A stretch of DNA of 64,000 bases from assembly GCF_904848585.1 (NCBI RefSeq), contig NZ_CAJHCR010000006.1, positions 124,001 to 188,000 of the forward strand. Direction: 5' to 3'. This stretch comes from Paraburkholderia kirstenboschensis (lineage in GTDB: Bacteria > Pseudomonadota > Gammaproteobacteria > Burkholderiales > Burkholderiaceae). The position numbers and the translations under genes were made by a program. A model generated the notes under the pieces. That model searched no databases, was not told the origin of the DNA, and was given only the letters and a program-made list of their open reading frames with translations. This document shows, piece after piece, positions 42,038 through 51,166 of this stretch (within the stretch, counting starts at the first letter, position 1; every line of letters starts with the position of its first letter).

Positions 42038-43300
42038 ATGCTGACGCTCAAGCGCTTCGCCAATCCCGACGTCACGCGCGCCTTCACGAATATTGTCTGG
42101 CTCGGTCTCGAACGGCTCACGCAAATCGGCGTGGCCATTGCGATCAGCGGCATGCTCGCGCGTTACTTCGGGCCGGACACATTCGGCAAATGGCAATACG
42201 CCAATACGCTGCTGCTGGTGCTTTCGCCTATCACCTGGGTATGCGGCGCGGAGATTCTCGTGCCCACCATTGTCGAGCGGCCGCCCGCGCAGCTCGGCAC
42301 CGTGCTCGGCAGCGCATTCGCGCTGCGCTTTTCTGTGTCGGTCGCAGCACTGCTGCTGACGTGGCTCGGCATTGCGCTCAATCTGTTCGATCCGCTCGTC
42401 GGCGCGATGCTCGCGGGGCTCGCCGTCACGATGCTGTTTCGCGAACCGTTCGTCGGCGTGATCAATGCGTGGCTGCAGAGCATGACGTACAGCAAGCCGC
42501 AATTGCTCACGAGCATGAGCACCGCGGTGATCAAGGCGGGCTTCGTCTATCTGCTCGTGCGCGCCGCTGCACAACCCGCGCGCTTCGGCTGGCTGTGGGC
42601 GCTCGAGTCTGCGGCCATCGGCAGTGTACTGGTGGTCTATTACATTCGTCGGCATGGCGGCAAGCTGGGGTTGCATTTCGACCGCTCGCTCTTCAAACAC
42701 TTCGCGAGCGCAGGCACGGTGTTCTGGCTCGGCCTGATCTGTATGTATCTGTTCCTGAAACTGGATCGGCTCATGTTGGAGCGAGCCATTTCGTTCGCCG
42801 ATCTCGGGCGCTATTCCGCCGCGCAGCAGTTGAACGAAAACTGGATTACGCTCGCGCTGATGCTCGCGCAGACCATCGCGCCCGCGTTCGTCTACCGGGT
42901 GCAGCAAGCCGCGCAGTTACGCCGTAACGTGTGGCGCCTTACCGCGATGACCGCCGCGTTGATGATCGCGGGCGCCGTGGTGCTCGATCTGCTCGCCGGC
43001 TTTATCATTCGCCGCGTGTTCGGGCCGGGCTTCGAAGGCGCGATCGATATCTTCCGCTGGGCCGTGTGGCTCTCCGTGCCCGCCGGCATCGAGGCAATCG
43101 GCAATCTGGTCGTTCTCAAATATCAGGCGAAGTTCGTGTTGCTGTTCAAATGGCTGCTCGCGCTGGCCGTTGCGTTCGTCGTGAACCTGCTGGCGATTCC
43201 GCGGCTCGGCGCTTATGGTGCCCTCGTGGGCCTTGCATGCGGTTATCTTGCGGCGGCGTCGGTTAATCTTTATTACATTCGTTTCAAATTGCGCCCATGA
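42038..43300 (+). CDS. Wzx-type polysaccharide (O-antigen) flippase
   Basis: From the ATG at 42038 the protein has 420 residues and about 12 membrane segments. Features of the MATE/polysaccharide exporter superfamily are RAFTNIVWLGLERLTQIGVA, RYFGPDTFGKWQYANTLLLV, FLKLDRLMLERAISFADLGR and the final YGALVGLACGYLAAASVNLY. It would flip an undecaprenyl-linked repeat unit. It overlaps the next glycosyltransferase by four bases. A GTG at 41996 would add 14 residues; the true start is uncertain. Confidence 0.85.
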   Translation: MLTLKRFANPDVTRAFTNIVWLGLERLTQIGVAIAISGMLARYFGPDTFGKWQYANTLLLVLSPITWVCGAEILVPTIVERPPAQLGTVLGSAFALRFSVSVAALLLTWLGIALNLFDPLVGAMLAGLAVTMLFREPFVGVINAWLQSMTYSKPQLLTSMSTAVIKAGFVYLLVRAAAQPARFGWLWALESAAIGSVLVVYYIRRHGGKLGLHFDRSLFKHFASAGTVFWLGLICMYLFLKLDRLMLERAISFADLGRYSAAQQLNENWITLALMLAQTIAPAFVYRVQQAAQLRRNVWRLTAMTAALMIAGAVVLDLLAGFIIRRVFGPGFEGAIDIFRWAVWLSVPAGIEAIGNLVVLKYQAKFVLLFKWLLALAVAFVVNLLAIPRLGAYGALVGLACGYLAAASVNLYYIRFKLRP

Positions 43301-44130
43301 CGCTTACCGCCGTCGACACGCCGCCGCACTGCCTCGAAGATGTCGCGGTGCTGATTCCCGCCTACAACGGCCAGGCCGACGTCGATCTTACGCTCGCGTC
43401 GTTCAATGAAAGTGCGCTGGTGCACGTTCTGATCGTCGATGACGGCAGCACGCCGCCCATCGTCGCGCCAACGCTTTCCAACCTGCAAATCGAAGTGTTG
43501 CGCATGCCGCAGAACGGCGGCATCGAGCGTGCGTTGCAAACCGGTATCGACGCGCTTGCACAACGCGGCTTTCGCTATGCCGCTCGTATAGACGCGGGCG
43601 ACCGCAGCGTGCCGCAACGGCTTGCGAAGCAGCGTGCGTACATGGAAGCGCATCCGCAAGTGGCCGGGCTTGGCATGTGGACGCAGGTGGTCACGCGTGC
43701 CGGCGCGCCGCTTTTCATGCTGACACCGCCCGCCGAACCGGCAGCGATCCGCCGACTGCGGTTCTTCCGCTTATGCCTCGCGCATCCTTCCATGATGCTG
43801 CGTATCGACGCCGTGCGCGCCGTCGGCAACTACCGCGCGACGTATCCGTCGGCGGAAGACCTGGATCTGTTCGTGCGTCTGATGGAGCGTTACGACTGCG
43901 CGAACCTGCCGGAACTGGGCCTCTACTACGAACTGAACGAAGGCGGCATCAGCGCGACCAGGCGCCGCCGCCAGGTCCTCTCGACGCTGCGGCTGCAACT
44001 GCGCTACTTCGACGTCGCGAATCCCTATGACTGGTTCGGCCTCGCCAAGAATCTGCTGCATCTCGTGACACCGTATCGCGCATTGCAGCGGGTCAAACGC
44101 AGCCTGCTCGCGCCGCGCGCGAGTCATTGA
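43297..44130 (+). CDS. Family 2 glycosyltransferase
   Basis: The 277-residue protein overlaps the flippase gene by ATGA. The GT-A fold shows as DVAVLIPAYNGQADVDLTLA, LIVDDGSTPPIV, GIERALQTGIDALAQRGFRY and the metal motif-like RIDAGDRS. MLRIDAVRAVGNYRATYPSA and EDLDLFVRLME follow. It has no membrane segment. It probably adds one sugar of the O-antigen or exopolysaccharide unit; donor and linkage are unknown. Confidence 0.88.
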   Translation: MTLTAVDTPPHCLEDVAVLIPAYNGQADVDLTLASFNESALVHVLIVDDGSTPPIVAPTLSNLQIEVLRMPQNGGIERALQTGIDALAQRGFRYAARIDAGDRSVPQRLAKQRAYMEAHPQVAGLGMWTQVVTRAGAPLFMLTPPAEPAAIRRLRFFRLCLAHPSMMLRIDAVRAVGNYRATYPSAEDLDLFVRLMERYDCANLPELGLYYELNEGGISATRRRRQVLSTLRLQLRYFDVANPYDWFGLAKNLLHLVTPYRALQRVKRSLLAPRASH

Positions 44131-44183
44131 TCCGCATTGTCACGTCGGTTCGCCCTTTCATTCACCGCCGAGCACTTTCCCGC

Positions 44184-45332
44184 ATGAAGCCAGCCCTGAA
44201 GTCGACGCCCGCGTTGCGAATTACACTCGTGTGTAACACCGCCTGGGCAATCTATACGTATCGGCAAGGGCTGATTCGCATGCTGGTGGGACGCGGCGTC
44301 GACGTGACGGTGCTCGCGCCGCGCGACCGCACGTTCGAACTACTTACGGCAATGGGCTGCCGCTGCATCGAATTGCCGGTCGCCTCCAAAGGCACCAATC
44401 CGCGCGACGACCTGCGCACGTTGTACTCGCTGTACCGGCGCTACCGCGCGATCCGCCCGCACGCCGTGTTCCACTATACGATCAAGCCGAATATCTACGG
44501 CTCGATCGCCGCGAAACTCGCGGGCGTGCAGTCGGTGGCGGTGACGACGGGCCTCGGCTATGTGTTCATCCAGCGAAGCCGCGCCGCGCAGGTGGCCAAA
44601 AAGCTGTATCGTTTCGCGTTCCGTTTCCCACGCGAAATATGGTTTTTGAATCGCGACGATCAGACAGCGTTTGTCGAACAGAATTTGTTAGTGCATCCTG
44701 AACGCGCCCGGCTGTTACACGGTGAAGGCGTCGATCTCGAACAGTTCGGTTTTACGCCTCTGCCCGAGCGCGCGGAATTCAAGTTCGTTCTGATTGGCCG
44801 TTTGCTGTGGGACAAGGGCGTCGGCGAATACGTGGAAGCTGCGCGGCAACTCCGCCAACGTTACCCGCAAGCGCGTTTTCAGCTGCTCGGTCCGGTCGGC
44901 GTCGACAACCCGAGCGCGATCACACGCGACGAAGTGGCGGCCTGGGAACGGGAAGGCATCATCGACTATCTCGGCGAGGCGCATGACGTGCGGCCTTTTA
45001 TCGCCGATGCGGATTGCGTCGTCTTGCCGTCGTATCGCGAAGGCGTGCCGCGCACGCTGATGGAAGCGTCGGCGATGGGCCGGCCGATTGTCACGACCGA
45101 CGTGCCCGGGTGCCGCGAAGTGGTGGCGCACGGGGTCAATGGACTGCTTTGCGAAGCGCACAGCGCGGAGAGCCTCGCCGCGGCGCTCGCCAGAATGCTC
45201 GATATGAGCGGCGCCGAGCGCCGCGCCATGGCAGAACGCGGCCGGCAGAAAGTCGCGCAGGAGTTCGACGAACGCGTCGTCGTCGAAACGTATAAGGACC
45301 TGGTGCAAAAAATGACAGGCGTTTTACTTTAA
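44184..45332 (+). CDS. Family 4 glycosyltransferase
   Basis: From the ATG at 44184 the protein has 382 residues. N-domain: LRITLVCNTAWAIYTYRQGL, AVFHYTIKPNIYGSIAAKLA and VTTGLGYVFIQ. C-domain: FVLIGRLLWDKGVGEYVEAA, VVLPSYREGVPRTLMEASAM with the Glu-x7-Glu motif, and GRPIVTTDVPGCREVV. These are GT-B retaining enzymes using a nucleotide-sugar donor. It lies 53 bases after the GT2 gene and 12 bases before galE. A TTG start at 44127 is possible but less likely. Confidence 0.9.
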   Translation: MKPALKSTPALRITLVCNTAWAIYTYRQGLIRMLVGRGVDVTVLAPRDRTFELLTAMGCRCIELPVASKGTNPRDDLRTLYSLYRRYRAIRPHAVFHYTIKPNIYGSIAAKLAGVQSVAVTTGLGYVFIQRSRAAQVAKKLYRFAFRFPREIWFLNRDDQTAFVEQNLLVHPERARLLHGEGVDLEQFGFTPLPERAEFKFVLIGRLLWDKGVGEYVEAARQLRQRYPQARFQLLGPVGVDNPSAITRDEVAAWEREGIIDYLGEAHDVRPFIADADCVVLPSYREGVPRTLMEASAMGRPIVTTDVPGCREVVAHGVNGLLCEAHSAESLAAALARMLDMSGAERRAMAERGRQKVAQEFDERVVVETYKDLVQKMTGVLL

Positions 45333-45344
45333 CGGAGCAACAGC

Positions 45345-46367
45345 ATGACCACGAAGGGCACGATTCTGGTAACGGGCGGCGCGGGCTTCATCGGTTCGCA
45401 CACCTGCGTCGAACTGCTGAACGGTGGCTACGACGTCGTGGTGATCGACAATCTCGTGAACAGCAACCGCGAGTCGCTGCGGCGCGTGGAGCGAATCGCA
45501 GGCCGCGCCGTCGCGTTCTACGAAGCGGACGCGCGCGACGAGGCCGCGCTCAACCGTGTTTTCGACGCGCACCCGATTACCGGCGCAATCCACTTTGCCG
45601 CGCTGAAAGCGGTGGGCGAGTCGGTTGCGAAGCCGATCGAGTACTACAGCAACAACGTGGGCAGCCTGCTCGCGCTGCTTGGCGTGATGCGCGATCGCAA
45701 CGTGAAGCAGTTCGTGTTCAGTTCGTCGGCGACGGTGTACGGCGTGCCGAAAAGCTCGCCCATCGACGAATCGTTTCCGCTGTCGGCCACGAACCCGTAT
45801 GGTCAGTCGAAGCTGATTGCCGAACAGGTGTTGCGCGATCTCGAAGTGGCCGATCCCTCGTGGCGCATTGCCACGCTGCGCTATTTCAATCCGGTCGGCG
45901 CGCATGAGAGCGGGCTGATCGGCGAAGATCCGGCGGGCGTTCCGAACAACCTGATGCCGTATGTCGCGCAGGTCGCGGTCGGCAAGCTCGACAGGCTGCG
46001 CGTGTTCGGCGGCGACTATGAAACGCCGGACGGCACCGGCGTGCGTGACTATATTCACGTGGTGGATCTCGCGCGCGGGCATCTGGCCGCGCTCGATGCG
46101 CTCGTCAAACGCGACGCGAGCTTCGTTGTCAATCTCGGGACAGGCCAGGGCTACAGCGTGATCGACGTGGTGAAGGCGTTCGAAAAGGCGTCGGGGCGGC
46201 CGGTGCCGTATGAGATCGTGGCGCGCCGTCCGGGCGATGTGGCGTCATGCTTTGCCGATCCGCGCGCCGCATTGGAACTGCTCGGCTGGCGCGCGGAGTT
46301 CGGCATCGAAAGAATGTGTGCGGATCACTGGCGGTGGCAGTCGGCAAATCCGGACGGCTTTCGCTGA
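45345..46367 (+). CDS. galE: UDP-glucose 4-epimerase
   Basis: The 340-residue short-chain dehydrogenase-type enzyme has the NAD motif ILVTGGAGFIGSHTCVELL, FAALKAVGESVAKPIEYY, the Ser in FSSSATVYG and YGQSKLIAE as the Tyr-x3-Lys pair, then RYFNPVGAHESGLIGEDP. It interconverts UDP-glucose and UDP-galactose, here as precursor supply for the neighbouring glycosyltransferases. GGAG precedes the ATG, and a terminator follows 18 bases after the stop. Confidence 0.96.
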   Translation: MTTKGTILVTGGAGFIGSHTCVELLNGGYDVVVIDNLVNSNRESLRRVERIAGRAVAFYEADARDEAALNRVFDAHPITGAIHFAALKAVGESVAKPIEYYSNNVGSLLALLGVMRDRNVKQFVFSSSATVYGVPKSSPIDESFPLSATNPYGQSKLIAEQVLRDLEVADPSWRIATLRYFNPVGAHESGLIGEDPAGVPNNLMPYVAQVAVGKLDRLRVFGGDYETPDGTGVRDYIHVVDLARGHLAALDALVKRDASFVVNLGTGQGYSVIDVVKAFEKASGRPVPYEIVARRPGDVASCFADPRAALELLGWRAEFGIERMCADHWRWQSANPDGFR

Positions 46368-46385
46368 TCCCTGTCGCGGCGAGGT

Positions 46386-46421
46386 TGCACGGATGCCACT
46401 AAACGCGGCATCCGTGCATTT
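46386..46421 (+). terminator. Terminator hairpin after galE
   Basis: TGCACGGATGCC and GGCATCCGTGCA form a perfect 12-bp stem with a nine-base loop, followed by TTTCTG. It ends the flippase-glycosyltransferase-galE unit and marks the left edge of the inserted-looking region. Confidence 0.75.
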
Positions 46422-46655
46422 CTGCCCGCTGTCTCCCGCCCCCTGCTTCCGTCTGACTCCCTTTCCCGGTACCGCCACGACGTTTTGCTGAGTATGCAGC
46501 CCGATGTCTGATTCGCGACAGGGATACGGGCGCTTTACTTCACTCAGGCTGCCAAGCCTGACACGCTGCCAGCGCTGCCGCAGACGGATGGTGCTGCCAC
46601 GCCATTGCGCAGCGTTGAGGCAGCCCCCCCCGTTTGCCGCACCCCATGCTATCGA

Positions 46656-46799
46656 TCAGGACGGGCCATGAGCCATCCACAAGGCGGCGACGACGAAAGC
46701 GCCACTCAGTATCGCAGCGAGAACGGCGAGCATCAGAACGCCCCTACCATCGTCTCTCGTGATAAGGAAATGGCCTACGAGCTTGCGCACTGATTTCAT
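46656..46799 (-). CDS. Small membrane protein (47 aa)
   Basis: The minus-strand ATG at 46797-46799 is preceded by GGAG at five bases. The product MKSVRKLVGHFLITRDDGRG continues into one hydrophobic helix (VLMLAVLAAILSGAFVVAAL) and a short tail. The basic start and single helix suggest an inner-membrane peptide with the N-terminus in the cytoplasm. I do not recognise a family. It is the only convincing gene in 46.4-48.2 kb. Confidence 0.6.
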   Translation of the reverse strand: MKSVRKLVGHFLITRDDGRGVLMLAVLAAILSGAFVVAALWMAHGPS

Positions 46800-47580
46800 C
46801 AGAACTCCGTTTGAGTGACTCGTCTGGATGCGATATCTTGTGGCGCCCGCGAGCGCCTGCGCCGCAAAAGTACCGCAACCAGTATCGATGCCGATCGACA
46901 GGACGCAAAATTCATCGGGATGGACTGAGATGATCACAGGAAGCCACGAGCCTGCCGGGCCATCGCGGACATCACGATGACCGTCTGACTGCACAACGGG
47001 GCCGTTCGAACCTGTTTTTGCCCGGCTGCTCTTTCTGCTCAACGCTCCTTTCATTCCTGGGTAGTTCGCCGCTGCCCTGTGCGGCAGCGTGCGCAGATTT
47101 CGCGGAGCCAGGCCACTCTCCAGCTCCGACCTGGCTCGCGCGCAGGCAGGATGCCGCACGGCAAAAGCTCAGGGGTCAACAGATATCCATGCAGCTCGGC
47201 GCCCGGGCCAGTTGATCCGCCTTGCTGGCGGCCGAATGCCAGTTCCACCCCAGACGCGCTCAACGTTCCGGGCGTAGCGCGAATGCCAGCCGGGGCTCAT
47301 CCCGCCGGAGGGACCCAGTGAACTGGCGGGCGCGTCACGGGCTCTGTGGGCGTCTGACATGTGGCCGCGTCGCGCCGTTCGGCGCAAACCGTTCGCGAGC
47401 GGCTGGTCGATTCAGGTCAGTGCATCAACACGGTGCAAGCGAGGAGTCAGGCAGGGCAGTTGGGCAGCGAATCAAATACTTCTTGCAGGCAGCGGAACGT
47501 TATGGTTCAATTCGTGGAATGCTATGTTCTTGGCCGCTCCTGCGGCATTACCGAGAATTGGGTCCCCAGGACCTGAATTA
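46800..47580. other. Gene-poor stretch at the left edge of the island
   Basis: Several short open frames exist on both strands but none has a recognisable protein, a good ribosome site or convincing codon usage. It should contain the promoter of the minus-strand small membrane protein. I see nothing else in it. Confidence 0.4.
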
Positions 47581-47685
47581 ATAGAAATTGCAGTTGCATC
47601 AATAGAAATTGCAGTTGCATCAATAGAAATTGCAGTTGCATCAATAGAAATTGCAGTTGCATCAATTGAAATTGCAGTGGCGCCT
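47581..47685 (+). repeat. 21-bp minisatellite, four identical copies plus one diverged
   Basis: The unit ATAGAAATTGCAGTTGCATC plus a final A (21 bp) occurs at 47581, 47602, 47623 and 47644 with no differences. A fifth copy at 47665-47685 is changed at five or six positions. It is AT-rich in a GC-rich setting. In the plus frame covering 47359-48039 it would encode a seven-residue repeat (IEIAVAS), but that frame shows no other sign of coding. Confidence 0.92.
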
Positions 47686-48285
47686 GGGATTTCCCATGGC
47701 GAAGTCCGTCAACACCGATGTGGGATCTGTCACTCGTGTTCTATGGGGTTCCCTCATAGTTGGACCGCGTTGTACACGCGGAACTTGACGACTTTTCACG
47801 GTCTGCTGCGCGCCTTGCTGGCGCGGTTCACCTCTCTGCCTCCCCTCTGCGAAACTGAACTGTGGAACCAGGTTGCGCCTTTTGCGCATTTTCCTGATCG
47901 CACAGTTGATCAATCATGCCGGCCTTTCCGGCATTCAATTACCCCAACGGCGCGCGAAAGCGCAGCCGCGGTCTCTGCCTATGCGCCCGCGCAAGCGTCG
48001 CATTACGCAGCTCCACGCGGGTGTCCTCCCCAAGACTAGCAGGCCTCCTATCCAGCACACCGGATCTCAAACTCAACACTGCCCTCTGGCCAGCTACTCA
48101 AGTCCTATAAACCAGCAAGCCGTCCGGCAACGCAGCTGACTTCCCGCCCCCTGTCAGCGCGTCATGAAGGCCTTGAGCCAATCAAAACCGGCGCGACAGA
48201 TTCGCGTCCATGGGCCTGTTCGCGCATACCGCCCGCGCGCACAGTCAGCTATGGCGGCCACCTTCAACAACCTGAGGTTACAGAT
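47686..48285. other. Non-coding or degenerate region before the recombinase relic
   Basis: Open frames here overlap each other on both strands without recognisable homology. Composition shifts repeatedly, as in tracts built from old insertions. No gene is supported. Confidence 0.4.
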
Positions 48286-49364
48286 ATGGGTATGCTCGCA
48301 GATGCAGCGCACGAGATTGTGATCGCCAACACGAGGCTCGGCGGTAGTCTGAGGCATCAGGAGCACCGGCGCGTGCTCGTGACGTCCTTTTTGCGATACG
48401 CCCGGCAGCAGCGCGCGCTGACCCGGTCACTGGCAGACGTCCCAGCCTGGCTTGTACATATGTATGCGGGCCACTGCATCACACAGGGCATGGGGCCGGG
48501 ACCCTGGCCAATGTCTTTTCTGCTATCCGTGTGGTTCTCGGCGCGATGGGAAACGACCTTGCACGCGAATGCAGCAACCGTCAGCTTGGCCTGCCATGTC
48601 GGGTCAGAGTCGGCACACGGCGTGCCCAGACACCGACCGAAATTGCCGCGGTGTGCGACCGCGCCCGCCGGGTTGATGAGGGGCTGATGCACATGGTCCG
48701 GCTTGCTGAACTGTTCGGACTGCGCAGGAACGAGGCGCTGATGTGCGGCAGGGATCTCCCCATGTGGCTCGCTGCACTCATAGCCGGGAAGAGCGAGCTG
48801 GCCGTGATGCGCGGTGCGAAGAATGGACGCGCCCGTTGTGTGGAAGTCCTGGAACACAGGCGCACAGAGGCTATCCACGCCATCGACGCCGCGCTTGCCT
48901 ACTGCAAGGAACGTGATTTTCGGTTCATCGTTGGACGGGGCGAAAATCTGAAATCGACGATCCACCGGTTCAACGCCCTGGCGCGCCGCATCGGCATGAC
49001 CGGTGAGGTGTCTTTCCATTCATGCCGATACTCCTATGCGCTTGCACTTGCCAACAAACTGCTGGATGAGGGCGTGCAACCGTACGAAGCCCTCGTGCGG
49101 TTGAGTGCAAGTCTGGGGCACGGCCCCGGACGGGCAGTAATGATATATCGAACCTATTGTCAGCCGATTTCAGATCGTTTCAAAGGCTGCCTTGCCCTCA
49201 AGCGCAATGAAGCACACCGACGCAGCCCGCCAAAAAAGTTGCCGCGCGCAGCCGCACGCCATCAGGCGAAGCTTCAGCACGCCATGTTGAGCGGGTTCCC
49301 GGTCGGCCGCACCAGTCAGCCCGACGGTATTCAGGGACGCGCCCGCGATACGAGAAAGCGTTGA
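48286..49364 (+). pseudogene. Tyrosine recombinase (integrase) with a -1-type frameshift
   Basis: The first frame (48286 onward) reads an N-terminal core-binding domain ending PAWLVHMYAGHCITQGMGPG. At about 48500 homology continues in another frame as TLANVFSAIRVVLGAMGNDL and ARECSNRQLGLPCRVRVGTR. The catalytic part keeps Arg in LFGLRRNEALM, His-x-x-Arg in FHSCRYSYALAL, LGHGPGRAVM and the Tyr in IYRTYCQPIS. One missing base explains the break. It resembles the Integrase_1-type recombinases of Burkholderiales. The C-terminal extension is basic. It is probably inactive unless the shift is bypassed or a sequencing error. Confidence 0.8.
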
Positions 49365-49480
49365 TGCGAATCTGCGAAACGACCGGTCGCCCGGGCGCGC
49401 TCCGCGCACACCTGGCAAAAGCGTCAGAAAAACAGCATGTCACTAGCCGATAGTTTGCCTGCCTCTAACTCTACCGACAT

Positions 49481-49900
49481 ATGGATAACTACATGCCGAA
49501 CAGAAACAGCGCCGACTCGCCGTCGAATCCAAGCCATGGTCCGCGGCCTTTCGCGAGCAATGAGCAGATAGACCGTGTCATCACCGCGTTGGGTGTCAAC
49601 GCAAAAACGGCCGAGGATCTGCGTTGCGCCTGGGACGAACTCGCTGCATTCCTCGAGCAACGCGGCGCGCTTCCCGAGCGCGTAGAAGATATCGGAAAGG
49701 ATTTGCTGGCGATGTACGCCTCACATTTCTGCTCAAGCGGGCCAGGGGACAACAGGCTGGCCGCACTGAGCACGCTTCTGAGGCGTGCAGGACATTCCAC
49801 GTCAACGCTTGCTGCACTCGTCGTGAAAACGCGAAGGGTACGACTGAGCAACGGGCCAAACGGAAGATACCGCTTCGAGCGACAACGAATAGATGATTGA
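49481..49900 (+). CDS. Orphan recombinase-like N-terminal core-binding domain (139 aa)
   Basis: Residues about 25-115 (AEDLRCAWDELAAFLEQRGA, VEDIGKDLLAMYASHFCSSG, RLAALSTLLRRAGHSTSTLA) parallel the N-terminal domain of the recombinase 1.2 kb upstream, including the MYA-His and G-G pattern. The protein then stops after RYRFERQRIDD with no catalytic domain. It may be a truncated sister recombinase or a separate DNA-binding protein. No good ribosome site is visible. The start could also be the Met at codon 5. Confidence 0.5.
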   Translation: MDNYMPNRNSADSPSNPSHGPRPFASNEQIDRVITALGVNAKTAEDLRCAWDELAAFLEQRGALPERVEDIGKDLLAMYASHFCSSGPGDNRLAALSTLLRRAGHSTSTLAALVVKTRRVRLSNGPNGRYRFERQRIDD

Positions 49901-50161
49901 CCTCCTCACGGTCAGCACTGAAAGGCAATGTCCCATCGCTCACCGCCGGGTAGCACACGCCTGACACTGCCCGACATGTAAGGATTAGCCAAAGGCTTCA
50001 TACAGATGATCCGGCGCAATCGATATGCCTTTACAGAGGACACCTATTTTTTTAAGGGTCGGCACATTGACCAGATTCAGACCTGCATCCAGCCACGACC
50101 GGTTGCAGACTTTGCAGCGCCACCCACGTACCACCGTTTTTCCACAAGAAGGAGTTTCGAC

Positions 50162-50989
50162 ATGCACCACGCTACGATTGTTTTCAACAGCAGCTCCGAC
50201 GCAGCCGAGCGCTGCACGGGCGAAGTCATTCAGGCCAAGGTTGGCGGCAAGCTGAACGTCGTCGACGTCCGCAAGACATTGATGCCTGTCGCATCCAATC
50301 CCATCATTCGCGTTCGCCCGGAAAAGCTTGAGGACCTGTATTGTGACATCGCGTCCACGCAGGCTGCCTGCACCGTACAGGTCACAGCCGACTGCACCGA
50401 AGCCTTTCTGCATTTCATGGAACAGTACCCCGGAACCGCAGCAGAATTCGGCGCGGTTGTCCTGAGTACGACACGCAATGAAGAATCTCAGAAAAAGCTG
50501 ATTGATACCTTTGCGGCCATGGTACACCTAGGCATGAAACCGACCGCGGCACGCTTTCTTCTTGTTCAGGCACCTCGCGAGCAGCCTCTTGAAATCGCCT
50601 TTTCAACGCTGTTCGAGTACCTGAAAAGCCCGGACGCCCAGGCAGTCGTGCCCCCCGCGGTCCTGTATGAATCGGTGGCATTCGCAAAGATCTATGACCA
50701 AGCGCTCTCAGTTTCAGCGATGCTCAACGGCGAAATAAATTTCCAGACGCTGCTGGATACAGCGCGCCAGCGCAACGAGAACGAGGAGGTCTTACGTGAT
50801 CTCTCAAAAAAGCTGCTCGTGCAGCGCGCATTGCTCGCATGTCGCAACGACATTGAGAAGGCGACCGATGCCCTGCAGCTTCCCGGCGACGCGGCACCGA
50901 TGCAGCGGCCCTTGCCACGTGAGCGCCTCGCAGTACCTGGAGAAGACGAGGCGGTCTGCGCCGCCCCGGATGTAGTCCCTGTGTATTGA
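50162..50989 (+). CDS. Hypothetical protein of the island (275 aa)
   Basis: AAGGAG lies at good spacing before the ATG at 50162, giving MHHATIVFNSSSDAAERCTG. The product is soluble, without signal or membrane segment, and has an ordered alpha/beta look (for example TVQVTADCTEAFLHFMEQYP, AAEFGAVVLSTTRNEESQKK, FAAMVHLGMKPTAARFLLVQ). Its tail is proline- and acid-rich. No Walker or catalytic motif was found. Its size and company suggest a plasmid- or ICE-derived gene. I do not recognise the family. An in-frame start at 50006 is unlikely. Confidence 0.72.
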   Translation: MHHATIVFNSSSDAAERCTGEVIQAKVGGKLNVVDVRKTLMPVASNPIIRVRPEKLEDLYCDIASTQAACTVQVTADCTEAFLHFMEQYPGTAAEFGAVVLSTTRNEESQKKLIDTFAAMVHLGMKPTAARFLLVQAPREQPLEIAFSTLFEYLKSPDAQAVVPPAVLYESVAFAKIYDQALSVSAMLNGEINFQTLLDTARQRNENEEVLRDLSKKLLVQRALLACRNDIEKATDALQLPGDAAPMQRPLPRERLAVPGEDEAVCAAPDVVPVY

Positions 50990-51166
50990 CATCAACGACG
51001 ACAGGCGATGTGGAGTCCGGTAGCTGCTTCGCTGCCGGCTCGCGCCACCCAATTTCGCTACTGCGGGGACGCCCCCCGTTCTCCCAGAAATGTCCCGCGT
51101 GGCCTATGCGGCGGAAAGCCCGCTGACGCCACCGGACGAACGCCAACTGCACAATGGAGCAAAGTC

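Noticed and set aside
47581..47685. CRISPR array
   Set aside because: The 21-bp units are directly adjacent with no unique spacers.
47359..48039. Plus-strand 226-codon frame containing the IEIAVAS heptad repeat
   Set aside because: Outside the minisatellite the sequence is rich in His, Arg, Cys and Pro with no coding character; the repeat is better treated as DNA.
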